Shown piece by piece: positions 55,458 to 63,790 of a stretch of DNA of 64,000 nucleotides. The stretch's first letter is position 1, and every line of letters begins with the position of its first letter. The notes beneath the pieces are model-generated. The model made no database searches, was not told the DNA's origin, and saw nothing but the letters and a program-made list of their open reading frames with translations. The stretch is from assembly GCF_000473265.1 (NCBI RefSeq), contig NZ_KI421511.1, forward strand, positions 2,469,731-2,533,730, written 5' to 3'. The stretch comes from Amycolatopsis thermoflava N1165 (GTDB lineage Bacteria > Actinomycetota > Actinomycetes > Mycobacteriales > Pseudonocardiaceae). The translations under genes were made by a program, and so were the position numbers.

Positions 55458-56462
55458 ATGCGCATGGATCTGACGGTGCAGCAGCTCCGGGCGGTGGTCG
55501 AGGTGGCCGACGCCGGCGGGTTCACCACGGCCGCCCAGCGGTTGCACCTCGCCCAGTCGTCGCTGAGCCGCACGGTCGCCGAGGTGGAGCGCAAGGTCGG
55601 GGTCGCGTTGTTCAAGCGGACCACCCGGCGGCTCGTGCCGACCGCGGAGGGCGTGGAGTTCACCCGGATCGCGCGTGAGGTGCTGGCCTCGTTCGACGCC
55701 GGGCTGCGGCACTTCACCGGGTTCCTCGCCGGCACCCGCGGGCACGTCCGGGTGGCGACGCTGCCGTCGCTGGCGGCGATCCTGCTGCCCCCGGTCATCG
55801 CGCGCTACCGGCGGGAGCTGCCGGACGTCGAACTGTCCATCGAGGACTGCCTGTCGGAGGAGGTGCTCGCCCGGGTGCGCGCGGGCGCGGTGGACCTCGC
55901 GGTCACCGTCGTCGGCGAGCCCCCGGACGATTTGGAGGTGCAGCCGCTGGCCGCCGACGAGTGCTGCTGCGTCTTCCCGCCCGGCCACCCCTTCGCGGAC
56001 GCGGAGACCCTGTCCTGGCAACGGATCCAGGGTGAGCCGTTCATCGCGTTCTCCCCCGGCAGCAGCATCCGCCCGCTGGTCGACCACGCGCTCGCCGAGG
56101 CCGGGGTGGCGCCCGGCCACACGATCGAAGCACGCAACATCGCCGCGGTCGCCGGGCTCGCCGCCGCCGGGCTGGGCGTCTCCGCGATCCCCGGCCTGGT
56201 GCTGCCCCTGGTGGCCTTCGCCGGGCTGCGCAGCCTGCCGCTGGACGGGCCGCGCGCCGAGCGCACGATCGCGCTGGTCCGCGACCCGTCCCGGCCGCGC
56301 CCGCGGGCCGTCGCCGCGTTCACCGAGGCCCTCCTCCAGGCCCGGGACCGCGGCGACGGCCTGCCGGCTCACACGCGCTGGCTCACCCGCCGTGGCAGTG
56401 ACCGCCCGTCGACGGCGGCACGTCCAGCGTCGGGTTCCGGTCGAAGAACCCCACCGGCTTGA
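55458..56462 (+). CDS. LysR-family regulator of the CitMHS-AtuA operon
   Basis: 334 aa from the ATG at 55458 (a second ATG at 55464). N-terminal LysR winged helix (LTVQQLRAVVEVADAGGFTTAAQRLHLAQSSLSRTVAEVERKVGVALFKRTTRRLVPTAEG) and the two-lobe co-inducer domain (HVRVATLPSLAAILLPPVIARYRRELPDVELSIEDC). It is divergent from the CitMHS gene with 99 bp between starts, the classical LysR layout, so it most likely activates that operon in response to the transported acid. The final ~27 residues are Arg/Ser/Pro-rich, antisense to the amine oxidase C-terminus (80-bp convergent overlap), and are probably not functional. Confidence 0.9.
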   Translation: MRMDLTVQQLRAVVEVADAGGFTTAAQRLHLAQSSLSRTVAEVERKVGVALFKRTTRRLVPTAEGVEFTRIAREVLASFDAGLRHFTGFLAGTRGHVRVATLPSLAAILLPPVIARYRRELPDVELSIEDCLSEEVLARVRAGAVDLAVTVVGEPPDDLEVQPLAADECCCVFPPGHPFADAETLSWQRIQGEPFIAFSPGSSIRPLVDHALAEAGVAPGHTIEARNIAAVAGLAAAGLGVSAIPGLVLPLVAFAGLRSLPLDGPRAERTIALVRDPSRPRPRAVAAFTEALLQARDRGDGLPAHTRWLTRRGSDRPSTAARPASGSGRRTPPA

Positions 56463-58299
56463 GCTTGAACCCGGTGTAGTCCACCGGCATCACCGGCCAG
56501 TCCTCCGGGCGCGGGAAGTGCGTCAGCCCGAAGGTGTGCCACAGCACGATGTCCTCGCCGTCGATGTCGCGGTCCGCCGCGGTCCACGCGGGGAGCCCGG
56601 CGCCGCCGGGGTTCTGGTTCACCAGGTCACCGGCCGGGTAGCGCTCGTCGTCCGAGTAGCGGGTCACCCACAGGTGCTTCGTGGCGAAGGTGGCCCGCGC
56701 GTGCACCGACGAGGACTCGTCCGCCAGCAGCGTCGGCTGGCCCTCCGGGTGGAGCACGTAGGCCGGGTTGCGGCCGAAGCGGTTCCGCCGGTCCGGGTTG
56801 ACGATGTGCCACACGCGCCCGCGGGTGTTGTCGGCCGCGCGCGCCGACTCCGACTCGCGGGTCAACCGCGTGCGGGCCTCCCGGAAGGCGTTGCCGTACG
56901 GGTTGGCCTCGCTCACCGGCACGCGCACCGCGTCGACCTCGTCCACGGCGTTGCGGTCGCCGTCGACGCTGACGTCCAGCCGCGCGCAGAACAGGTGCTG
57001 GTGGTAGGGCGCGCCCAGGCCGGGCGCCATCTCGGTGGCGTACTCGTGCCCCTCCGCCGGGTAGGCCGAGGTGAAGGTGATGCCGGTGGCCTTGGCCTCC
57101 AGCTCGATCGTGCCGTCGAGGTAGAAGTACCAGTAGAAGCCGTAGTCGTAGTTGCCGATCGTGGTGAAGAACGACACCACCAGCCGCCGCTGCCGCCGCG
57201 TCTCGTGCGAGCCGGCGAACATGTCGCTGTGCTTCCACAGCACACCGAAGTCCTCTTCGTGCATGCAGATCGCGTTGCGGATGGTGCGCGGCTCGCCGAG
57301 GTCGTCGGCCACCACCGCGTCGAAGTAGCGGATCTCGCCCAGGCAGTCGCAGCCCAGCTCCAGCGAGTTGGTGTAGCGGGCGAACATGTACTCGCCGCAG
57401 TCGAAGTAGTTCTGCCAGAACCGCACCGGCGACGGGTCAGCGTAGGGCACCACCATCTCGGCCACCGACGCCCGGTACAGCACCGGCCGCTCGTGGAACG
57501 AGATCTCGTGCAGGGTCAGGCCTTCCCGCTCGTTGAAGCCGATCCGCAGGTCCCAGTTCTCCCACCGCACCCGGCTGCCCTCGACCGCGTAGCTCGGGCC
57601 TTCCGGCTGGGTGATCTCGATCGGCTTGAGCGTGGTGCGGTGCGGCCCGGTCTGCGCCGGGTCATCGAAGTTGCCCGGCTCCTGCGGCACCGGCAGCTCC
57701 CGGTGGTCGATCACGTTCGTCACCGCGCGGGCGGTGAGGTCGACGTAGGCGACCAGCCCGTCCACCGGGTGCGCCCACGGGTGGTCCTTCTCGTGGAACT
57801 GCTGGAAGCCCAGCGCCCGCACGACGCGGCGGCCGGTCTCCCCGGGGTGATCGTAGGAACCGGCGGACAGCGGCACCGCGCGCACGGTGGCGGGGTCCAG
57901 GCCGCGCTTGCGCAGGGCGTCGGTCCACCGCGGCTCGGCGTTGAGGATGTCCTCGATCAGCTCGAACTCGGTGTCGATGATCGGCGGCTGGCCGTCGGCG
58001 ACCGGGTCGATCTCCCGCACCTCGTCCACAGTGGACCGCGTGGCCGACACGACGACGTCCTTCGACGAGCCGTCGGCCAGGTCGAGCAGGATCGCCCGGA
58101 ACCGGCGGTCCACCTCGTCACCCGGCTGGTGCGCGCGCACCACGGCCTTGCCCGGCTCCTCCAGCGCCAGGAAGGCGAACCGGACGGACTCCCCCAGCAG
58201 CCCGGCGGCGCTGAGCACCTCCCGGACCGCGCGGACCTCGTCCTCGGTCATCGGGTCGAGCGGGTGCGTCGTGGTGGTGCGTTCTTCGGCGAGTGTCAT
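56383..58299 (-). CDS. Copper/TPQ-containing primary-amine oxidase
   Basis: 638 aa from an ATG at 58299 with AAGGA upstream. Oxidative deamination of primary amines to aldehyde, NH3 and H2O2. The topaquinone site is FFTTIGNYDYGFYW with precursor Tyr384; copper ligands fit HQHLFCARLD (two His about 433/435) and a late His in THFPRPEDWPVMPVDYTGF. The active-site Asp lies in a NYFDCGEYMFARY region. Length and Tyr position nearly equal Arthrobacter globiformis phenylethylamine oxidase (638 aa, TPQ382), so phenylethylamine or tyramine are likely substrates. It is the second gene of a two-gene operon after an amino-acid/amine permease, 11 bp apart. Confidence 0.94.
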   Translation of the reverse strand: MTLAEERTTTTHPLDPMTEDEVRAVREVLSAAGLLGESVRFAFLALEEPGKAVVRAHQPGDEVDRRFRAILLDLADGSSKDVVVSATRSTVDEVREIDPVADGQPPIIDTEFELIEDILNAEPRWTDALRKRGLDPATVRAVPLSAGSYDHPGETGRRVVRALGFQQFHEKDHPWAHPVDGLVAYVDLTARAVTNVIDHRELPVPQEPGNFDDPAQTGPHRTTLKPIEITQPEGPSYAVEGSRVRWENWDLRIGFNEREGLTLHEISFHERPVLYRASVAEMVVPYADPSPVRFWQNYFDCGEYMFARYTNSLELGCDCLGEIRYFDAVVADDLGEPRTIRNAICMHEEDFGVLWKHSDMFAGSHETRRQRRLVVSFFTTIGNYDYGFYWYFYLDGTIELEAKATGITFTSAYPAEGHEYATEMAPGLGAPYHQHLFCARLDVSVDGDRNAVDEVDAVRVPVSEANPYGNAFREARTRLTRESESARAADNTRGRVWHIVNPDRRNRFGRNPAYVLHPEGQPTLLADESSSVHARATFATKHLWVTRYSDDERYPAGDLVNQNPGGAGLPAWTAADRDIDGEDIVLWHTFGLTHFPRPEDWPVMPVDYTGFKLKPVGFFDRNPTLDVPPSTGGHCHGG

Positions 58300-58310
58300 C
58301 GACGATCCTT

Positions 58311-59711
58311 TCAGGCGATGGCGGGTTCGGTGGCGGGCGAGCGCAGAACGGCCGAGAGCACGGCCCCGAGGGCGAACGCTCCGGCGAGGATGGCGAAGAT
58401 GACGGCGGCCAGGCCGAACGAGCCGCCGATGAGCGTCGGGAAGTTGAGCACGGTCAGCACCAGGCAGCCCGCCAGCCCGGCCAGGCCGAGCACCGGCGCG
58501 GCGAACGTGTGCCAGGCGCGCCGGTCCACCCGCGTGCGGCGGAAGAACACCACGACGGCCAAGCACGTCAGCGTCATGAGCACGAGCACGCCGAGGGTCG
58601 CGGTGCCGGCCATCCACGAGAACACCTGGGTGACCGGATCCATCCCGACCAGGGCGAACACCGCGATCAACACGACCGCGCTGACCGACTGCGCGAGCGA
58701 GGAGACGTGCGGCGAACCGTGCCGGTGGTGGCTGCGGCCGCACGCGGCGGGCAGCGCGCCGGAGTTGCCGAGCGAGAACGCGTACCGGGCGATGACGTTG
58801 TGGAACGACAGCAGCGCGGCGAACAGGCTGGTGATCAGCAGGACCTGCACGACGTCGGCGCCCGCGGTGCCCAGGTAGCGGCCGACCGTGGTGATCAGCA
58901 TGTTCCCCGGGTCCGCGCCGGCCTGCTCCACGGCGGCGGTGTCGCCCCACGCCGACACGACGGCCCAGCTGGACAGCGTGTAGAACCCGGCGATGAGCAG
59001 CAGCGACAGGTAGGTGGCGCGCGGGATCGTGCGGGCCGGGTCGCGGGCCTCGTCGCGGAACACCGCGGTGGCCTCGAACCCGATGAAGCTCGCGATGGCG
59101 AACATGATCGCGATGCCCACCGAGCCGGAGCCGATCTGCGCCGGCTGCAGGAACGCCGTCGACAGGCCACCGTCCCCGCCGCGCACGGTCACGACCGCGT
59201 CGAAGACCAGCACGATCCCGGCCTCGCACAGCAGCAGCACGCCGAGCACCTTGCTGCTCAGCTCGATGTGCCGGTAGCCGAGCAGGCCGACCACGGCGAG
59301 CGCGGCCAGCGACCACACCCACCATGGCAGCGCGGGACCGCCGTAGTGCTGGACCAGGCCGTCGAGGGCGGCGCCGAGGTAGCCGTAGACGGCCAGCTGC
59401 ACCGCGGTGTAGGTGACCAGGGCGAGGAACGCGGCGCCGAGGCCGGGCGCGCGGCCGAGCCCCTCGCGGACGTAGGCGTAGAACGCGCCCGCGTTGGGCA
59501 CGTGGCGGCTCATCGCGCAGAACCCGACCGCGAACAGCAGCAGGACCACGCAGCAGAGCACGAAGGTGGCGGGGAAGGCGGCGCCGTTGCCGAGCGCGAC
59601 GCCCAGCGGCACGCTGCCGGCGACCACCGTGAGCGGGGCGGCGGCCGCGACGACCATGAAGACGATGGAGCCGGCGCCCAGTGAACCGGTCAGCGACCGT
59701 GGCGTATCCAT
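58311..59711 (-). CDS. APC-superfamily permease (amine uptake, operon with the oxidase)
   Basis: 466 aa from an ATG at 59711. Twelve-helix APC permease: TGSLGAGSIVFMVVAAAAPLTVVAGSVPLGVAL opening, FCAMSRHVPNAGAFYAYVREGLGR (loop 2-3 signature), IASFIGFEATAVFRDEARDPARTIPRATYLSLL (helix 6 and following), and RYAFSLGNSGALPAACGRSHHRHGSPHVSSLAQSV. This is the amino-acid/polyamine/organocation pattern. Its location directly upstream of the copper amine oxidase (11 bp) indicates import of the oxidase substrate. It is divergent from a second, related permease at 59954. Confidence 0.9.
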   Translation of the reverse strand: MDTPRSLTGSLGAGSIVFMVVAAAAPLTVVAGSVPLGVALGNGAAFPATFVLCCVVLLLFAVGFCAMSRHVPNAGAFYAYVREGLGRAPGLGAAFLALVTYTAVQLAVYGYLGAALDGLVQHYGGPALPWWVWSLAALAVVGLLGYRHIELSSKVLGVLLLCEAGIVLVFDAVVTVRGGDGGLSTAFLQPAQIGSGSVGIAIMFAIASFIGFEATAVFRDEARDPARTIPRATYLSLLLIAGFYTLSSWAVVSAWGDTAAVEQAGADPGNMLITTVGRYLGTAGADVVQVLLITSLFAALLSFHNVIARYAFSLGNSGALPAACGRSHHRHGSPHVSSLAQSVSAVVLIAVFALVGMDPVTQVFSWMAGTATLGVLVLMTLTCLAVVVFFRRTRVDRRAWHTFAAPVLGLAGLAGCLVLTVLNFPTLIGGSFGLAAVIFAILAGAFALGAVLSAVLRSPATEPAIA

Positions 59712-59900
59712 GAGACCTCCGGGGACTCAGCGGGGATTTCCGGTGACGGCTGCACAGCGTTGAGCAGCAACGTTGCGCCGCCGTCAGCCCCCGGTCAAAC
59801 CCCGGTCTCCGGCACCGGGAAGTCCCGTGGGGGCGTTCTCCCAACGCGGGAACGGCTGCGGCGTTTTTCTCATTTGACGCTCGCGGCCATGTCCTCGGAC

Positions 59901-59929
59901 GTAACCCCGGAGTTACAGTGCCGGGTTAC
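59901..59929. promoter_or_regulatory. Candidate IclR operator between the divergent permeases
   Basis: GTAACCCCGG (59901-59910) and CCGGGTTAC (59921-59929) form a near-perfect dyad about a 10-base centre; the middle also contains GTTAC. It lies 25 bp before the second permease start and may serve the IclR regulator encoded with that permease. Confidence 0.55.
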
Positions 59930-59953
59930 CGTCCACAGAGGAGGAAATGCCGG

Positions 59954-61393
59954 ATGTCCGTGCCACCCCGGGTGCTGCCGCCGTTGCGGCGCGAGTCCCC
60001 GATGTCCGGGCTCGACCGCCGCAACCTCGGTCCGCTGCAGGTGTTCGCGCAGTCGATCTCGGCCGCGGCGCCGTCGGCGGCCATGGCGGCCGCGCCCGCG
60101 GTCGCCGCGGCCGGGGCCGGGACCGGGGTGCTGTGGTCGTTCGTCGTCGCGACCGTGCTCGCGCTCCTCATCGGGCTGGGGATCGCGCAGTTCACGCGCC
60201 GCATGGCGGCGGCCGGGTCGCTGTACAGCCTGACCGCGAAGGGGCTCGGCCCGGCCGCGGCGTTCGCGTGCGGCTGCGCGTTGCTGATCGGCTACGGCCT
60301 GCTGACGATGGCGGCGCTCACCGGGTCCGGCGTCTACCTGCAGGACCTGTTACGGCGCGCCGGCCTGGACCTGGGCTGGGGCCTGGTCGCGGTGCTCGTG
60401 CTGGTGCTGGGCGGGCTGGCGACGGCGTGCGTGCTGCGGGGTGTGCGGTTGTCGGCGACGGTGGTGCTCGTCGCCGAGGCCGTGTCGATCTCGCTGATGC
60501 TGGTGGTGTTCGGGTTGCTGCTGGCCAGGGTCGGCCCCGGGCTGGCGCCGACCGCGCCGGACCGGGGCGTCGGCGGGATCGCGGCCGGGGTGCTGCCCGC
60601 GCTCGGCGCGTTCATCGGGTTCGAGGCGGCGGCGTCCTACGGGGTCGAGGCCCGGCGGCCGTTCCGCACGGTGCCGCGGGCGGTGCAGGGCACGGCCGCG
60701 CTGTGCGGCGTGCTGTACCTGGTGGCGGCGTACACGCAGGTCATCGGGCTGGGCGCGCTGCCGGGCGGGCTCGCCGGGCAGGCCGAGCCGGTCAGCACGC
60801 TGGCCGCGCTGCAGCAGCTGCCGTGGCTGTCCTACCTGCTCGACCTCGGCATCGCCGCGTCGTTCCTCGCGTGCACGCTGGCGACCGGCAGCGCGCTGGT
60901 GCGCGTGCTGCTGTCCATGGGGCGCGAGGGCGTGGCACCGGCCGCGCTGGGCCGGACGCATCCGCGGTACCGGACGCCGCACGTCGCGATCCTGGCCGTG
61001 CTGCCGCCGGTCGCGGTGGCGCCGGTCGTGCTGATGGCCGCCGGGATGAGCACCACGTCGGTGTTCGTCACGCTGCTCAACGTCGCGGTGTTCGGCTACC
61101 TGGTGGCGTACCTGCTGGTGTGCGTGGCGGCGCCGGTGTTCCTGTACCGCATCGGCGAGCTGACCCGCGGGGCGCTGGTGGTCGGCGCGATCACCGCGCC
61201 CGCGCTGCTGGCAGCGCTGGTCGTGTTCACGGTCGACAACCTGGGCGGCCCGTACCCGGCGGTGTTCGGGCTGTGCGCGCTCGCCGGCCTGGCCTGGTTC
61301 GCCTGGCTGCGCCGTCGGCGGCCACGGGACCTGGCGCGGATCGGCATCTACGACGAGACGTCCGAGGCCGACCTGCTCGGCGGCGAGCGGTGA
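59954..61393 (+). CDS. APC-superfamily permease (second, with IclR)
   Basis: 479 aa from an ATG at 59954 with GAGGAGG upstream (a GTG at 59918 is possible). APC permease with FAQSISAAAPSAAMAAAPAVAAAGAG (helix 1 region), AQFTRRMAAAGSLYSLTAKGLGPAAAFACG, LGAFIGFEAAASYGVEARRPFRTVPRAVQGTAALCGVLYLVAA (helix 6-7) and RVLLSMGREGVAPAALGRTHPRYRTPHVA. It is distinct in sequence from the minus-strand permease but of the same superfamily; two amine or amino-acid permeases in one locus suggest substrates of different type or affinity. Its stop overlaps the IclR start (GTGA). Confidence 0.9.
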   Translation: MSVPPRVLPPLRRESPMSGLDRRNLGPLQVFAQSISAAAPSAAMAAAPAVAAAGAGTGVLWSFVVATVLALLIGLGIAQFTRRMAAAGSLYSLTAKGLGPAAAFACGCALLIGYGLLTMAALTGSGVYLQDLLRRAGLDLGWGLVAVLVLVLGGLATACVLRGVRLSATVVLVAEAVSISLMLVVFGLLLARVGPGLAPTAPDRGVGGIAAGVLPALGAFIGFEAAASYGVEARRPFRTVPRAVQGTAALCGVLYLVAAYTQVIGLGALPGGLAGQAEPVSTLAALQQLPWLSYLLDLGIAASFLACTLATGSALVRVLLSMGREGVAPAALGRTHPRYRTPHVAILAVLPPVAVAPVVLMAAGMSTTSVFVTLLNVAVFGYLVAYLLVCVAAPVFLYRIGELTRGALVVGAITAPALLAALVVFTVDNLGGPYPAVFGLCALAGLAWFAWLRRRRPRDLARIGIYDETSEADLLGGER

Positions 61394-62136
61394 GCCCGGA
61401 GACGCCGCTGTCCGGCCGCCAGCCGAAGGCGGTCCGCAGCGCGCTGGCGGTGCTGGAGGAGGTCGTGGCGGCCGGGCCGGGTGTCACGGCGAAGGAGATT
61501 TCGGCCGCGCTGAAACTGCCCCCGGCGACGACCTACCGGCTGCTGAACCTGCTCGTCGGCGAGGAGTACCTGGTGCGGTTGCCGGACCTGCGGGGGTTCG
61601 CGCTGGGGCGTCGCGCCGGGCGGCTGGCGACCCCGGTGGCGGTGCGCCCGCCCGCGGCGGCCAGGGCGATCGTGGAGCACCTGCGGCAACGGGTGCGGTG
61701 GGGTGTGCACCTGGCGTCCTACCGGACCGGGCGGCTGACGCTCGTCGACCCGGACCCGGACCACCCGCCGTCGGACGGGGCGCTGCTCGCCCGCTACCCG
61801 CACGTTTCCGCGCTGGGCAAGCTGCTGCTCGCCGAGCAGGCCGACTGGCGCGCGGTGGTGCGGGAGCTGCGGTCGTTCACCGAGCGGACGATCGTCGACG
61901 CCGACCGCCTGGACGCCGAACTGGCCGCGGTCGCGCGCGACGGGCTGGCCCGGCAGTGCGGTGAGCTGCTGGAACGCAAGGGCTGCCTGGCGGTGGCGAT
62001 CCGGGACGTGGTGACCGGCGAGCTGGTCGCCGGGCTCGCGGTGAGCGGGCCCGCGGAACGGGTCGCCGAGCCGAACGCCGAGCTGGTGGCGCTGGTGCGC
62101 GACCACGCCGGGCAACTGGCGCCACTTCTCGCGTGA
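61390..62136 (+). CDS. IclR-family regulator coupled to the second permease
   Basis: 248 aa from a GTG at 61390, overlapping the permease stop by 4 bp. Winged helix KAVRSALAVLEEVVAAGPGVTAKEISAALKLPPATTYRLLNLLVGEEYLVRL and C-terminal IclR effector domain (LVDPDPDHPPSDGALLARYPHVSALGKLLLAE, ... RDVVTGELVAGLAVSGP). Being downstream of and coupled to the permease, it probably controls the divergent amine permease/oxidase operon as well, through the palindrome at 59.9 kb. Confidence 0.88.
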   Translation: MSPETPLSGRQPKAVRSALAVLEEVVAAGPGVTAKEISAALKLPPATTYRLLNLLVGEEYLVRLPDLRGFALGRRAGRLATPVAVRPPAAARAIVEHLRQRVRWGVHLASYRTGRLTLVDPDPDHPPSDGALLARYPHVSALGKLLLAEQADWRAVVRELRSFTERTIVDADRLDAELAAVARDGLARQCGELLERKGCLAVAIRDVVTGELVAGLAVSGPAERVAEPNAELVALVRDHAGQLAPLLA

Positions 62137-62203
62137 GCGATGTCGAGAACGCGGGAGCGGCTCCGTCCCCGGCGTGACACACCCCGAACCGGAGGAGACG
62201 GAC

Positions 62204-62683
62204 ATGGATGTCACCGCTGAACTGGCCAAGCCGATCGCGCAGGAGCTGCTGGAGTCGGACATCCCCGCGCGGCTGGCGTACGACGGACTGGACGGCGAGC
62301 CGCGCGTCATCCCGATCGGGTTCTGGTGGGACGGCTCGCACCTGGTCATGGCCACCGTGCCGAAGTCGGCGAAGGTCGCGGCCCTGCGCCGGAACCCGCG
62401 AGTGGCGATCACCGTCGACCGCATGGACCCGTGGCCCCCGCGCGTGCTGCTGATCCGCGGCACCGCACGCCTGGAACTGGTCGACGGCGTCCCCGGCGCC
62501 TACATCGAGGCGTCCCGGAAGGTGACGCCCGCCGAGGTGTTCGAGTCCTGGGAGCAGGGCGTGCGGGCGCTGTACGAGCAGATGGTGGTCATCACGATCG
62601 AGCCGGACTGGGCGAAGCTGCTCGACTTCGAGACGACGCTGCCCAAGGCGGTGGAGGACCTGCTCGCGTCCCGCCAGGGCTGA
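62204..62683 (+). CDS. Pyridoxamine 5'-phosphate oxidase-fold flavin/F420-binding protein
   Basis: 159 aa from an ATG at 62204 with GGAGGAG before it. Split-barrel PNPOx-like fold: ESDIPARLAYDGLDGEPRVIPIGFWWDGSHLVMATVPKSAKVAALRRNPRVAITVD is the typical strand-loop pattern with a phosphate-binding Lys/Arg pair, followed by PRVLLIRGTARLE. Such proteins bind FMN, F420 or heme and act as reductases or detoxifying enzymes. Without the usual full-length PdxH C-terminus it is not a PLP-biosynthesis enzyme. It stands alone in a short gap, on the plus strand between the IclR gene and the cobalamin-binding-type gene. Confidence 0.82.
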   Translation: MDVTAELAKPIAQELLESDIPARLAYDGLDGEPRVIPIGFWWDGSHLVMATVPKSAKVAALRRNPRVAITVDRMDPWPPRVLLIRGTARLELVDGVPGAYIEASRKVTPAEVFESWEQGVRALYEQMVVITIEPDWAKLLDFETTLPKAVEDLLASRQG

Positions 62684-62869
62684 CGGTTCAGCAGCGCTGG
62701 AACGGCGCTGGGAACGCCCGGCAGCGGGACTCTCCTCGTAGGAGTGCGGCCAGCCCCGGGACCCACCGGATCGAGCACCGCTTGCCAGTCTTCGACGGTC
62801 GTCGAGGGCACCTGACCGTCCGGCGGCGCCCCATGGCGTCGCGGCGGCGGTCCCGCCTAGGCTCGCAGC

Positions 62870-63790
62870 GTGCGGATCGTCTCGTTGCTGCCCGCCGCCA
62901 CTGATCTGGTGGCCGAGCTGGGGCTGGCCGGGCAGCTGGTCGGGCGGACGCACGAATGCGACTGGCCGCCGGGCATCGAGGACGTGCCCGTGGTCACCAG
63001 CAGCGGGCTGCATACCTCGATGAGCAGCCGCGAGATCTCGCAGGCCGTCGGCGGCGCCCACGCCGGCTCCGCGCTCTACGCCCTGGACGCCGGGAAACTC
63101 GCCGAGCTCCAGCCCGACGTCGTGCTCACCCAGGACCTCTGCGAGGTCTGCGCGGTGTCCTACCGCCGGGTCGCCGACGCCGTCCGGATGATGGACGCCG
63201 GGCCGCGGGTGCTGAGCCTCGAACCCCACACGCTCGCCGAGGTGCTGGACTGCCTGCTGCTGCTCGGCGACGTCCTCGGTGTGCCGGACGTCGCCCGCGC
63301 GAAACACACGCAACTGCGCGCCCGGCTCGCGGACCTCCGGGAGCGCACCCGGGACCTGCCCCGGCCGCGGGTAGCCGCGATCGAATGGCTCGACCCGGTC
63401 TGGCCGGCAGGCCACTGGGTGCCCGAACAGATCGCCGCCGCCGGTGGGGAGCCCCTGCTCGCCCGGCCGGGCGAGCACACGAAGGCCATCGACTGGGCCG
63501 AGGTGACCGCCGCGGAACCCGACGTCCTCCTCCTGCTCCCCTGCGGCCTGCCGCCGGAGCGCACCGAGGCCGAACTCGGCCTGATCACGAGCCGACCGGG
63601 CTGGGCGGACCTGCCCGCGGTGCGCGGCGGGCAGGTGTGGATCCTCGACGGCCCGTCCTACTTCAACCGCCCCGGCCCGCGCGTCGTGCGGGGCGCGGAG
63701 ATCCTCGCCCACGTGCTGCACGGCATCGGGACCGTCGAGCCGGGTCAGGCGAGGCGCACCTCGATCTCCGGCGGCGTCCGCAACGTCTGA
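62870..63790 (+). CDS. Cobalamin-binding-type (BtuF/periplasmic-binding-2-like) protein without signal peptide
   Basis: 306 aa from a GTG at 62870. The sequence belongs to the BtuF-like helical-backbone metal-receptor group: RIVSLLPAATDLVAELGLAGQLVGRTHECDWPP at the start and the pattern KLAELQPDVVLTQDLCEVCAVSYRRV, then GPRVLSLEPHTLAEVLDCLLLLGDVLG and AIEWLDPVWPAGHWVPEQIAAAGG. In ABC importers such proteins are secreted; here there is no signal peptide or lipobox, and no btuC/btuD next to it, so it is probably a cytosolic protein, a lineage known from other actinobacteria and often annotated cobalamin-binding. Role unknown. Its 3' end overlaps the convergent OsmC gene by 46 bp. Confidence 0.83.
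   Translation: MRIVSLLPAATDLVAELGLAGQLVGRTHECDWPPGIEDVPVVTSSGLHTSMSSREISQAVGGAHAGSALYALDAGKLAELQPDVVLTQDLCEVCAVSYRRVADAVRMMDAGPRVLSLEPHTLAEVLDCLLLLGDVLGVPDVARAKHTQLRARLADLRERTRDLPRPRVAAIEWLDPVWPAGHWVPEQIAAAGGEPLLARPGEHTKAIDWAEVTAAEPDVLLLLPCGLPPERTEAELGLITSRPGWADLPAVRGGQVWILDGPSYFNRPGPRVVRGAEILAHVLHGIGTVEPGQARRTSISGGVRNV

Noticed and set aside
62684..62869. Cobalamin riboswitch ahead of the BtuF-like gene
   Set aside because: Some GC-rich hairpins exist (GGACTCTCCTCGTAGGAGT), but the conserved B12-box and junction motifs were not found.
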